Source: Acidobacteriota bacterium
GTDB lineage: Bacteria > Acidobacteriota > Blastocatellia > Pyrinomonadales > Pyrinomonadaceae
Length of the DNA stretch: 6,525 bases
Direction of reading: 5' to 3'
NCBI GenBank assembly: GCA_003222935.1
Contig: QHXL01000078.1
Coordinates: 1 to 6,525, forward strand
The notes beneath the pieces were generated by a model. It saw nothing but the letters and a program-made list of their open reading frames with translations. It ran no database searches and had not been told where the DNA came from. Each line of letters begins with the position of its first letter. Positions within the stretch are counted from its first letter, which is position 1. A program made the translations under genes and the position numbers. Below, in pieces: positions 1-6,483 of the stretch.

Positions 1-419
1 AGATATTCCGAGTCGGCATTCGCGCTACGGTTCACAAACGGCAAGACTGCGATCGACTCGATCGCCCTTTCTCGTTTTATGAAGACGAAATAACCGACAA
101 CGGCACAGGTGATTACGGCGACGGCAACAGCAGCGAGGATCCACGTCGTTCGCGGTTTGCGCCTGGGTAACTCGTGAGTAATGGTCGGCGTCGGTTGGAC
201 GAGGACTGTTGTCGGTCCCGTGTTGCGACTTAATTCTGCGTTGGTGTTATGAGGAAGGACGCTGGTTCCGAATTCACTCGCTGCTGACGCAGAACTTAGT
301 TGGGCCGTTCCTGCTTCACTATTCATCAACGAATCATTAACCAGCGCCGTGCCATCTGTACGACAGAAAACAAGCGCTTCGTCGGTCTCAACGCGATGAC
401 ATTGCGGGCAACGTTTCAT
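1..419 (-). CDS. Zinc-ribbon, single-TM protein with start of a TolB/FlgO-like (probably TPR) domain; 3' end outside window
   Basis: The frame is open from ATG at 417-419 to the window edge (139 full codons). Residues 1-25 form a small zinc ribbon: C4 and C7 (CPQC), C19, and D22 where a fourth Cys might be expected. Residues 26-90 are a Ser/Thr/Pro/Asn-rich linker. Residues 92-113 are a hydrophobic helix ending in GYFVFIKRE, read as one membrane span with a cytoplasmic N-terminus. After it comes ESIAVLPFVNRSAN.DSEYL, the opening of the TolB/FlgO-like domain that precedes TPRs in the kinase at 3376-5901 (SIAVMPFVNASGNSEVEYL). I infer a membrane-anchored TPR scaffold or sensor with a zinc ribbon in place of a kinase domain. 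The N-terminus closely matches the decayed gene at 6042-6477, so the two are paralogues. I see no clear Shine-Dalgarno sequence. The upstream gap holds the inverted repeat 432-522. The exact function is unknown. Confidence 0.85.
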   Translation of the reverse strand, partial: MKRCPQCHRVETDEALVFCRTDGTALVNDSLMNSEAGTAQLSSASAASEFGTSVLPHNTNAELSRNTGPTTVLVQPTPTITHELPRRKPRTTWILAAVAVAVITCAVVGYFVFIKRERAIESIAVLPFVNRSANADSEY

Positions 420-431
420 AATAGCAATAGG

Positions 432-522
432 GTCAGTACCTAACGCGGTAGCGTCGGGTCGTTGTCGCAGTAGGACCACTTCAGTTGACGCGGACCCGAC
501 GCTACCGCGTTACGGTACTGAC
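432..522. repeat. Long imperfect inverted repeat, REPIN-like paired palindromes
   Basis: Left arm 432-460 is the reverse complement of 493-522 over 29 positions, with one extra base in the right arm (...GTACC-TAACGC... against ...GTACCGTAACGC...). The loop is 461-492 (32 nt). Each arm contains its own small palindrome, ACGCGGTAGCGT on the left and ACGCTACCGCGT on the right. The unit is therefore two inverted palindromic modules around a spacer, which is the architecture of a REPIN. It fills most of the gap between the stop codon of the propeller gene and the start of the zinc-ribbon gene. The transcript could fold into a strong hairpin, but no T-run follows on either strand, so intrinsic termination is not supported. 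The structure is seen directly; REPIN identity is inference. Confidence 0.85.
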
Positions 523-533
523 TGTAGTCAGGT

Positions 534-1916
534 TCACTTCTGCACCAGGGCGGTCCAGTTTAACAGCACGGTGGGTGCCTGGGCCTGCGAGTCACCGATC
601 AACGTTCCGATCAAGAATCGTTGACCGTCCGGAGAGACGTCAACTTCGTGAACATTTATGGTCCACGACAACATTCGCGTTCTGAATAACGCTTTAGGAG
701 TGCCGACTTCGATTTCAGTTCCAGTTGTCTTAACACCCGACGCCATCAGCTGACCATCTTGAGCAACAAAAAACAGCTCTGTTCCGTCTCGACGCCATAC
801 CGGAAACTTGCCGCCCGCGGTCGAAATGCGTTTTCTGTCTGAACCGAGCTTACCGTCAGTAAATGATTGAACATAGATTTCGTATGTTCCAGTTTCGTCG
901 TTGGCATATGCAAGCCACTTTCCATCCGGCGATAGTTGTGTGTTCTGCTCGTCAGCGGCTGAGTTCAACAGCAAAGTTTCTTTGCGTTCGCCTGTCATTG
1001 AAAGCGCGTAGATATCCAGTCGCGTTTTCACGCCACGTCTTAAGAAAATAATGTAGCGTCCGTCGGGCGACCACTGGTTAGTGAAGTTTGTACCGGCGTA
1101 AATCTGTTCCGCCTCTCCGAGACCACTAGCGTTCTTCAAGCAAATTCCAACGTCACAGTTGTATGCGATGCGGTTTCCATCCGGCGACCAAATTGGCATC
1201 TGGGCAAATGTTGATGTGATTCTGATCGTCGTACCTTTTTCAAGGTCCTCGACCCAGATGTTATTGTTACCTCCTTCATTCGGAGGTTTTTTGATCAGTA
1301 GTCGTTTACCGTCGGGCGAGATTTGCGGATCCTGGCCTACATTAACTTTTGTAGGCGTACCAATCGTTCCGACTTGTTTGCCTTCCCTGTCATACCAGGC
1401 GAGTTGGTATTCTCTCTGCCACTGTCCTTGCCAGATCAGTATTCCATTATCAGAAACTGAGAAGCGTCTGACGTTGCCCAATGCATTGCGTTGGCCGCTG
1501 ATTATCGTTATTGCCTCGCCGGACAGCTTGTTTGTGGAATCCAGCGTCTGCGCTACAAGGGCATCATTACGAACGTAGATAAGCCAACCTTGTCGTGCAA
1601 ATACGAATGGTGCTGGCCCAACTTCTCCAGCAACTTGAGTCATTTCAGATGAGTCAAGTGAGCCTACCCAAATCCCTGCCTGTGCGGCGCCAGTTTGCCT
1701 GCGAAACAGAAACTTGCGGCCGTCCGGTAGAAAGATCGGATTGATTTGTCGTTCGTCCTGAAGAGGTACCGCGTTCAAGGGCAGGACTCCCGGCTCTCCA
1801 CCCTGCGAGGAAACCTGCAGTAACTGCGTACGATAGTCCGGCGAGAACACAATTACGCCGGAGCTGTTCTCCGCCAACAACTCGCGCTGCATCACATAGC
1901 ACTTGTGCATTACCAC
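534..1916 (-). pseudogene. C-terminal PD40 (TolB-like) beta-propeller fragment of the broken kinase gene
   Basis: This is the third frame of the broken gene. The frame is open from ATG 1914-1916, but family-like sequence begins only at about 1868 (NSSGVIVFSPDY..LLQVSSQGGEP). Repeated PD40 motifs follow: FLPDGRKFLF, QISPDGKRLL, IWSPDGNRIAYN, QWSPDGRYIIFLR, QLSPDGKWLAYANDETG.YEIYVQSF, PVWRRDGTELFFVA and VSPDGQRFLIG. It ends in VLLNWTALVQK, the usual terminus of these proteins. In intact relatives this domain sits outside the membrane and probably senses a ligand or surface. A gene caller may report it as a 460-residue TolB-like protein. The lack of a signal peptide and the abrupt in-register continuation from the middle fragment show it is the tail of the kinase gene, not a separate one. 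The stop lies 11 nt from the inverted repeat 432-522. Confidence 0.8.
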
Positions 1917-2428
1917 CTGCGAGATCGGAACGTCTCAGTTTTCCATTCGAGCCATATGCTACCGAACGACTGTCGGGCGACCAGAAGGGTTCGATCGCAT
2001 TGTCTGAACCCGGCAGAAGCGTGGCATCTGACGAATTAAGATTTCGGACATACAACATGCTCTTACCATCTGTGGAGGTTGCACTGAACGCTATTTTCTG
2101 TCCATCGGGAGAGATCACTGCTGCATCCTGCTGAACGTCATTGAAAGATAAGTTTGGAGGAGGGTTGAACGAGAGTCTTGCGGCGGTTGCACTAGTTGAG
2201 GAAGAACTTTTCACATAAATAAAAAGAAGAGCCCCAACTGCGACCAATGCAAACGCTGCTGCTGCGATCCAGGGTAAACGACTGCTCCATGTTGAACTTG
2301 GAGTTTCAGCGATTACCGCACTCGACGCGGTGTTAAGTTCACTCCCGGATGAACTGTTTGGACTAGACAATGCTTCAAGCGCGAAGCCCAGGTCATGGGC
2401 CGAGTGAAACCTGTGTTCAGGTTTCTTC
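1870..2428 (-). pseudogene. Middle fragment: kinase tail, linker, TM helix and first PD40 blades
   Basis: This is the second frame of the broken kinase-propeller gene, open from about 2463 down to 1654 but meaningful only between the two lesions. It starts with [20 protein letters not shown], the normal end of the kinase domain. A Ser/Asn/Thr-rich linker follows. The transmembrane helix runs from LPWIAAAAFALVAV to LLFIYVK (about 2212-2271). Periplasmic PD40 repeat motifs come next (ISPDGQKIAFSAT; FWSPDSRSVAYGSNGKL, then LAGGNAQVLCDA). Past about 1870 the frame gives residues unlike the family (EQLRRNCVLAG...). Its first possible ATG at 2461-2463 lies inside the kinase region, has no recognisable ribosome site and would begin with out-of-frame residues, so independent translation is unlikely. 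Confidence 0.75.
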
Positions 2429-3193
2429 TTTGTCGAGCGCGGGTGTTGACCGTGACCCAACACCGTCCAGGTCCGGGACGTCGTCTTTTAGAATTGCATG
2501 CATGACTTCAACAAAAGACTCGCGATGAAACGCGCGCTTGCCAGTCAGCATTTCAAAGAGAATGACACCGAACGAAAAAATATCTGACCGTTGATCCGTC
2601 AACTGTCCACGAACTTGTTCCGGCGACATATAGCCGACAGTTCCCATCACCACTCCAGGATTAGTAATCGCCTTTCGTGTCGCGTCTTCAGACCCTTGTG
2701 CGTCGCCAGTGTTTCCGCGAAGTTTTGCTAATCCGAAATCCAGGATCTTCACGCGATCATCTTTCGTGATGAATAAGTTCTCAGGTTTTAGATCCCGATG
2801 AACGATTCCCTTCTCATGTGCAGCTGATAGACCGCTGACAATTTGTTGCGCGTAGTCGATTGCCTTACGAAGTGGAATTGCTCCCTGGTCCAAACGATCA
2901 CGAAGCTCTTCACCTTCTAGTAGTTCAGCAACGATGTAAGGAGAGCCTTCGTGTGTGCCAATGTCGTAGACGGTGAGAATGTTTGGATGATTTAAAGCTG
3001 AAGTTGCCAGTGCTTCCTGCTCAAATCTCTGTAAACGATCGTTATCACTTGAAACGTCGGCGGGCAGAAGTTTGATCGCAACTTCGCGATTCAGTCTCGA
3101 GTCACGTGCACGGTAAACCTCGCCCATACCACCCGCGCCGATCTTAGACAGAATTGTGTAGTGTGCGAGCGTGGTGTTGGGGGAGAGTGACAT
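2417..3193 (-). CDS. PknB-type Ser/Thr kinase domain, truncated fragment (258 aa)
   Basis: This is the first fragment of the broken kinase-propeller gene. Catalytic elements are intact: glycine loop GAGGMGEVY (19-27), VAIK lysine K41, alpha-C glutamate E60, HRD aspartate D134 in [12 protein letters not shown]152, and activation segment [10 protein letters not shown] in the APE position. It would transfer phosphate from ATP to Ser/Thr in the cytoplasm. The true sequence ends at K255; E256, E257 and T258 are out-of-frame residues before TGA. The last kinase helices (subdomain XI, with the C-L-x-K and following Arg) lie beyond the break. If translated, the product would be a soluble kinase domain lacking its C-terminal end, membrane anchor and sensor. 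Folding and activity are doubtful. The first ~30 residues closely match the intact kinase at 3376-5901. No convincing Shine-Dalgarno sequence precedes ATG 3191-3193. Confidence 0.8.
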   Translation of the reverse strand: MSLSPNTTLAHYTILSKIGAGGMGEVYRARDSRLNREVAIKLLPADVSSDNDRLQRFEQEALATSALNHPNILTVYDIGTHEGSPYIVAELLEGEELRDRLDQGAIPLRKAIDYAQQIVSGLSAAHEKGIVHRDLKPENLFITKDDRVKILDFGLAKLRGNTGDAQGSEDATRKAITNPGVVMGTVGYMSPEQVRGQLTDQRSDIFSFGVILFEMLTGKRAFHRESFVEVMHAILKDDVPDLDGVGSRSTPALDKEET

Positions 3194-3213
3194 TAGTTAT
3201 TGTCGATCAGATA

Positions 3214-3234
3214 CCACCGGCTTCAGCCACGTGG
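3214..3234. repeat. Imperfect REP-like palindrome upstream of the broken kinase
   Basis: The sequence is CCACCGGCTTCAGCCACGTGG with a third base from each end changed. It is close to a perfect CCACCGGCT-TC-AGCCGGTGG hairpin, with one inserted or changed base in the right half. The last eight bases (3227-3234) are also a perfect CCACGTGG palindrome. It sits 21 bp before the ATG at 3193. It could be a REP unit or an operator; nothing distinguishes these here. Confidence 0.45.
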
Positions 3235-3277
3235 AGGTTCAATTTCATACTAGAACACGACTGCTCAATTTCGGATA

Positions 3278-3295
3278 GCGGTGACAAGTCCCCGC
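3278..3295. repeat. Short palindrome GCGGTGAC-AA-GTCCCCGC
   Basis: Arms 3278-3285 and 3288-3295 are 8 bp with one mismatch (3282 against 3291) around a 2-nt centre. From memory, GCGGTGAC..GTCACCGC palindromes followed by CACTCCA are common dispersed intergenic repeats in soil bacteria of this kind. That recollection was not checked here. Confidence 0.4.
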
Positions 3296-3375
3296 ACTCC
3301 AGGGAGGTTCACTGATCGATGCGGATTCATGGACGAGTGCAGCGCCATCGAACTGGAGCGAAAACGTGCGACGCT

Positions 3376-5901
3376 TCATTCTTGAAGGCTCATTCTCTTC
3401 CTCAGGCTTTTGAATCTCGGATCGTCGCGCAACGGATCCATAAATAGATCGGTTGAGATCCGCCCCAGAAAGCAATCTCTTTCTCCAAACGCTCGTTCTA
3501 GTTCGACGAACGCCTTGTCCTTGTCGCCGAGCGTCGCATAGATCGAAGCGAGATAATAAGGTCGAACGTAGTGCGTCCTGGCCAACTCGCGGAGCAGTGA
3601 AATCTGCTGCTCGACTTCGCCCCTTTTACCCTGCTTTGCATAAGCGTGCGCGATCACAACGGCGGACATCACACTGGAAAACGGATCTGGCGGCGCCTGG
3701 CGGGAAACAGAGATTGCTTCGTCATACTTTCCGTTCACGATCAACGCAAAACCCAGCCAGTGTCGCGCAAGGGGAAAAGTTGGATCAAGATCAAACGATG
3801 TTTGCGCCTGGACCAGCCCGTTTTCATACTGGCGGGCGTTCAAGTACACGCCGACTGCTACAGAGTTGTTTATCAAGGATAGAGGTTCAAGCTGAAGTGC
3901 CTTCTTTGCCTCGACCAGTGCTTGTTCGGCCTTGCCGGTGCCCTGCAGGTAGCTTGAGCCATAAATGAGATGTGTATACGAGATATTTGGATCGAGCTCG
4001 AACGCCTTCTTGAAGTGGTCTTCCGATGCCGTCCAATCCCAATCGTATATTGCCAACGAATCAGCGAGCGCCGAATGTGCCTGGGAAAGCATCGGGTCAA
4101 TTTCGAGCGCCCGAGTGGCCGCAGCTTTTGCCAGGGGAATACAATCCTTTGGCAGTAAATCCGGGTTCTTTCCCATCGAGTTATAAGCTTCAGCGGTCGC
4201 AGCATAAGCAAGCGCAAAATTGGGGTCGAGTTCGATCGCCTTTTTGTAGCTGTCGATGGCCTTAGAAATGTCATCCCTTGTTCGTCGCGACCAGTGATAT
4301 CGACCCTTCAAGTAGAGTTGATAGGCCTCGTTATTACTGGTGTATTTCTTCGTAAGTCCGCGTTCATCACCCGCGAGTCGCAGCTGCATTTTTTGAGTGA
4401 GTGTCGTCGCAATCTCGCGTTGCGTAGCAAGCAGATCGGCCAACTTCCGATCGTACTGTTCGGCCCAGATAAGCTTCTTCGTGCGTGCGTCGATCAACTG
4501 GACGCTAATGCTCAAGTTGTCGTGGACTTGCATGACTCGGCCCGTAAGCACCGCATCGACTTCAAGCTCCTTAGCCACGTCGGCCACCTCTTTCGGTGAC
4601 CCCTTGAAACGCATGACAGAACTTGTTGGGCTGACTTTCAAATTCGGTAGCTGCGAAAAGCGAAAGATCAGGGAATCAGTTAATCCGTCTGAAAGATATT
4701 CAACTTCGGAGTTGCCGCTGGCGTTGACGAATGGCATGACGGCGATTGAGGTTATTTGTTCTCCGGCATTAGCACGTCGAGAGGCAAAGACGAAGTACCC
4801 TATTGTTGCGCTTACTGCCACCAACACGACCACGACAATCGCAGTCGCAAGTTTATGACTCTTAGCCTGATTCACTGCGTACTCGAGACTGGAAGACGAT
4901 TTCACGTTTTCGGTTGGAATTACCGGATCACTTCGTGTCGCACCCGCGGCAAAAGCGCGCGTCTCATTTTCTGTGATTGTCTCGGCGGTGGACTCCGAAC
5001 CGGGGTAGGTTGACCGTCCAATCTCTCCTTTGATGTCGAGATCGCGACGAAGATTCTTCAAGTCGATCAGCATGTCGCGTGCGGATTGATAACGCATCTC
5101 GACATCCTTCGTTAACGCCTTACGAATGATTCGCTGTAACTCCGTCGGTGCACTTCCAGGAAGCACCACTTCCTTTTCGAGAATCGCTACTACTGTGTGA
5201 TTGACGGTTTCGCCGGCGAATGGAACTCGGCGAGCTAACATTTCATAGAGCACTACTCCGAGACTCCAAATGTCTGTTCTGGCGTCAGTCGGGTTGCCGC
5301 GCGCTTGCTCCGGTGACATATAGAACACCGTCCCCATGACAACGCCCGGATTTGTTTTTACCTGAAGGCGAGTTGGTTCATCCGGTCCGCCACTCATGCG
5401 GCTACCTTGCGAAGCGGATTCCGACAGCTTCGCCAACCCAAAGTCGAGCACTTTCGCGTACCCATCATGACGAATCATGATGTTTTCCGGTTTGATATCT
5501 CGATGGATGATTCCAGCAGTGTGAGCCGCCGCAAGAGCTTCGGCCACTTGCACTCCAACGTTTAGGATTTCACTTAGAGGAAGTGGTTGCTTTTGCTCAA
5601 GATGCTCGCGCAGTGTTTTTCCATCAATCAGTTCGGTAGCGATGTAGTTCTTGTCATTCACCTCGCCGATTTCGTAGACCGTCAGAATGTTTGGATGATT
5701 AAGTGCGGAGGCGGCTTTGGCTTCCTGAATAAAACGCTTCAACTTGTCGGGATCTTTACCGAACTCCTCATTGAGAAACTTGATGGCGACCTTCCGATCA
5801 AGTTTTGTATCCTGCGCCAGGTACACTTCGCCCATACCCCCGGCGCCAAGCTTGGAGATGATTGTGTAGTGCGCGATTTTAGAGTTCGGAGATAAAGACA
5901 T
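3376..5901 (-). CDS. Membrane Ser/Thr protein kinase with TolB/FlgO-like and TPR domains (841 aa)
   Basis: This is the one complete gene in the window. Residues 12-285 are a PknB-type kinase with every key element: GAGGMGEVY loop (19-27), K41, E60, D135 in HRDIKPEN, DFG D153, SPE (196-198) and the closing Arg R270. Residues 286-350 form a Ser/Thr-rich juxtamembrane linker, a likely autophosphorylation zone. Residues 351-373 are a transmembrane helix. Residues 383-510 are a TolB/FlgO-like domain (SIAVMPFVNASGN, DAVLTGRVMQ, IWAEQYDRKLADLLATQ). Residues 524-800 hold TPRs (AIDSYKKAIELDPNFALAY, HFKKAFELDPN, EAKKALQLEPLS). The tail has the usual FMDPLRDDPRFKSLRKRM. It probably senses or binds proteins outside the membrane and signals through the inner kinase. 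I chose ATG 5899-5901 over the TTG two codons upstream because MSLSPN matches the neighbouring kinase exactly. The Shine-Dalgarno sequence is weak or absent. Confidence 0.95.
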   Translation of the reverse strand: MSLSPNSKIAHYTIISKLGAGGMGEVYLAQDTKLDRKVAIKFLNEEFGKDPDKLKRFIQEAKAASALNHPNILTVYEIGEVNDKNYIATELIDGKTLREHLEQKQPLPLSEILNVGVQVAEALAAAHTAGIIHRDIKPENIMIRHDGYAKVLDFGLAKLSESASQGSRMSGGPDEPTRLQVKTNPGVVMGTVFYMSPEQARGNPTDARTDIWSLGVVLYEMLARRVPFAGETVNHTVVAILEKEVVLPGSAPTELQRIIRKALTKDVEMRYQSARDMLIDLKNLRRDLDIKGEIGRSTYPGSESTAETITENETRAFAAGATRSDPVIPTENVKSSSSLEYAVNQAKSHKLATAIVVVVLVAVSATIGYFVFASRRANAGEQITSIAVMPFVNASGNSEVEYLSDGLTDSLIFRFSQLPNLKVSPTSSVMRFKGSPKEVADVAKELEVDAVLTGRVMQVHDNLSISVQLIDARTKKLIWAEQYDRKLADLLATQREIATTLTQKMQLRLAGDERGLTKKYTSNNEAYQLYLKGRYHWSRRTRDDISKAIDSYKKAIELDPNFALAYAATAEAYNSMGKNPDLLPKDCIPLAKAAATRALEIDPMLSQAHSALADSLAIYDWDWTASEDHFKKAFELDPNISYTHLIYGSSYLQGTGKAEQALVEAKKALQLEPLSLINNSVAVGVYLNARQYENGLVQAQTSFDLDPTFPLARHWLGFALIVNGKYDEAISVSRQAPPDPFSSVMSAVVIAHAYAKQGKRGEVEQQISLLRELARTHYVRPYYLASIYATLGDKDKAFVELERAFGERDCFLGRISTDLFMDPLRDDPRFKSLRKRMSLQE

Positions 5902-5924
5902 TTTCAATCACTTAACGCCGCATA

Positions 5925-6011
5925 GGCAGTAGCCCGACTGTCAAGGAGGGCTCTACAGCCACTTACTGACCCTGTCCAAGCCGAGCCCTCCTTGACAGTC
6001 GGGCTACTGCC
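5925..6011. repeat. Perfect 29-bp inverted repeat, REPIN-like
   Basis: 5925-5953 is the exact reverse complement of 5983-6011, around a 29-nt loop (5954-5982). Each arm carries its own inner palindrome: AGCCC-12 nt-GGGCT (5931-5952 and 5984-6005 region). This gives two inverted hairpin modules, the same layout as 432-522 but with unrelated sequence. It lies between the stop of the decayed gene (6042) and the start of the intact kinase (5901). Perfect arms suggest recent insertion or active maintenance. No T-run flanks either side, so an intrinsic terminator is not supported, though the hairpin could affect upstream mRNA stability. Confidence 0.88.
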
Positions 6012-6041
6012 CCGAGAGCTCCGTGTTTAGCTCACTCAAAC

Positions 6042-6477
6042 TTAGCGCGGGAAACCGACTTTATTCAGCAATTCCTGAAAGCGCGGGTCGGAGCGCAGTG
6101 GGTCAAGCTGCGGTTCGACCTTGAGAAAGTTCAGAGACGAGACGCGATTCTCGTAAGCCTTGTTCAGTTCGGCGAATGCCTTGTCCTTCTCGCCGAGGGC
6201 CACATAACCTGGTAATGCTGAAATCGCCCGTCGTACCCGCTGTCGGCCGCGGAGGTAACACAGTTGTCGCCCCGGTCGCGCGGCTGATGTTTGTATCGGT
6301 TGTCTGCGGAAGAGCGGAAGTCATGATCTCGCTCGAGACGTTACCGGAACTAAGCCTCACCGTGCCGGCCTCCTGGTCCAACGATGACGAGTCATTGACC
6401 AACGTCGTCCCATCGGCGCGACAGAACTTCAGCGCTTCGTCGGTCTCAACGCGATTACACTGAGGACAATGTTTCAT
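6042..6477 (-). pseudogene. Internally deleted zinc-ribbon/TPR protein remnant, frameshifted
   Basis: Start ATG 6475-6477. Residues 1-80 match the N-terminus of the gene at 1-419: zinc ribbon C4, C7, C19, D22, the VETDEAL core, then NDS...EAGT..LSS...SE, SR.TG.TTVLP. After about 6215-6240 the frame becomes unrelated and stops at 6103. A second frame starting at about 6206 reads YVALGEKDKAFAELNKAYEN, then PQLDPLRSDPRFQELL, and ends NKVGFPR with TAA at 6042-6044. This matches the C-terminal tail of the 841-residue kinase (YATLGDKDKAF, DPLRDDPRFKSL). The two parts differ by one base in frame. The transmembrane helix, TolB/FlgO-like domain and nearly all TPRs are missing, about 430 codons if the parent resembled that kinase. 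A 124-residue protein with only the zinc ribbon intact could still be made, but a functional product is unlikely. Confidence 0.85.
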
Positions 6478-6483
6478 ACGACT

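Larger units (their letters stand above)
534..3193 (-). pseudogene. Ser/Thr protein kinase with TM helix and PD40 beta-propeller, broken by two frameshifts
   Basis: The three consecutive frames make one recognisable protein of about 880 residues: a PknB-type kinase, a linker, one transmembrane helix and a TolB-like PD40 propeller. This is a standard acidobacterial receptor-kinase layout. The first frame break is near 2428-2431. The kinase reads TPALDK and the next frame resumes at [17 protein letters not shown], so the conserved stretch normally seen here (about IVRRCLE) is missing. This is best explained by loss of about 20 nt. The second break is near 1869-1870, where VLCDAARVVGG continues in a third frame as NSSGVIVFSPDY, consistent with loss of 5 nt (or 2 nt). 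The two shifts do not compensate, so no full-length product can be made. Both flanks stay well conserved, so the damage looks recent or could be assembly error. Start is ATG 3191-3193 and stop is TGA 534-536. The fragments are described separately. Confidence 0.85.
3194..3375. other. Non-coding gap between the two kinase genes, with two REP-like palindromes
   Basis: These 182 bases separate the TGA of the 841-residue kinase from the ATG of the broken kinase. No gene is supported. The minus-strand frame open across 3245-3475 overlaps the kinase end and has no family-like sequence. I see two imperfect palindromes (3214-3234 and 3278-3295) and no convincing -35/-10 pair or terminator. The motif GAGGTTCA occurs twice, near 3234 and 3304. 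The region has the look of dispersed acidobacterial intergenic repeat sequence, by inference only. Confidence 0.6.

Noticed and set aside
432..522. Rho-independent terminator
   Set aside because: The stem is strong but the loop is long (32 nt) and there is no T-run after the hairpin on either strand. The same holds for 5925-6011 (29-nt loop).
1159..1578. Plus-strand open frame of 139 codons (and others at 3453-3968, 4397-4858, 5587-5895)
   Set aside because: All lie opposite strongly recognisable minus-strand kinase, TPR or propeller coding sequence and show no family features; they are antisense shadows.
534..3193. Programmed ribosomal frameshifting joining the three frames of the kinase-propeller gene
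   Set aside because: No classical slippery heptamer is visible at either joint. At the first joint conserved codons are physically missing, which a ribosomal shift cannot restore.
3240..3262. Sigma70-like promoter (TTGAGC ... TAGTAT, minus strand) before the broken kinase
   Set aside because: Spacing between the two boxes is about 10 nt, far from the usual 16-18, and the match is weak.
3245..3475. Minus-strand 76-residue open frame across the gap and the kinase 3' end
   Set aside because: It overlaps the kinase coding end in another frame, crosses a palindrome and shows no domain-like sequence.
5905..5907. TTG as the start of the 841-residue kinase, giving two extra residues
   Set aside because: The ATG two codons downstream gives MSLSPN, identical to the start of the neighbouring kinase, and neither site has a better ribosome-binding sequence.
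5925..6011. CRISPR array
   Set aside because: The repeated arms are inverted, not direct, with only two copies and no regular spacers or cas genes.
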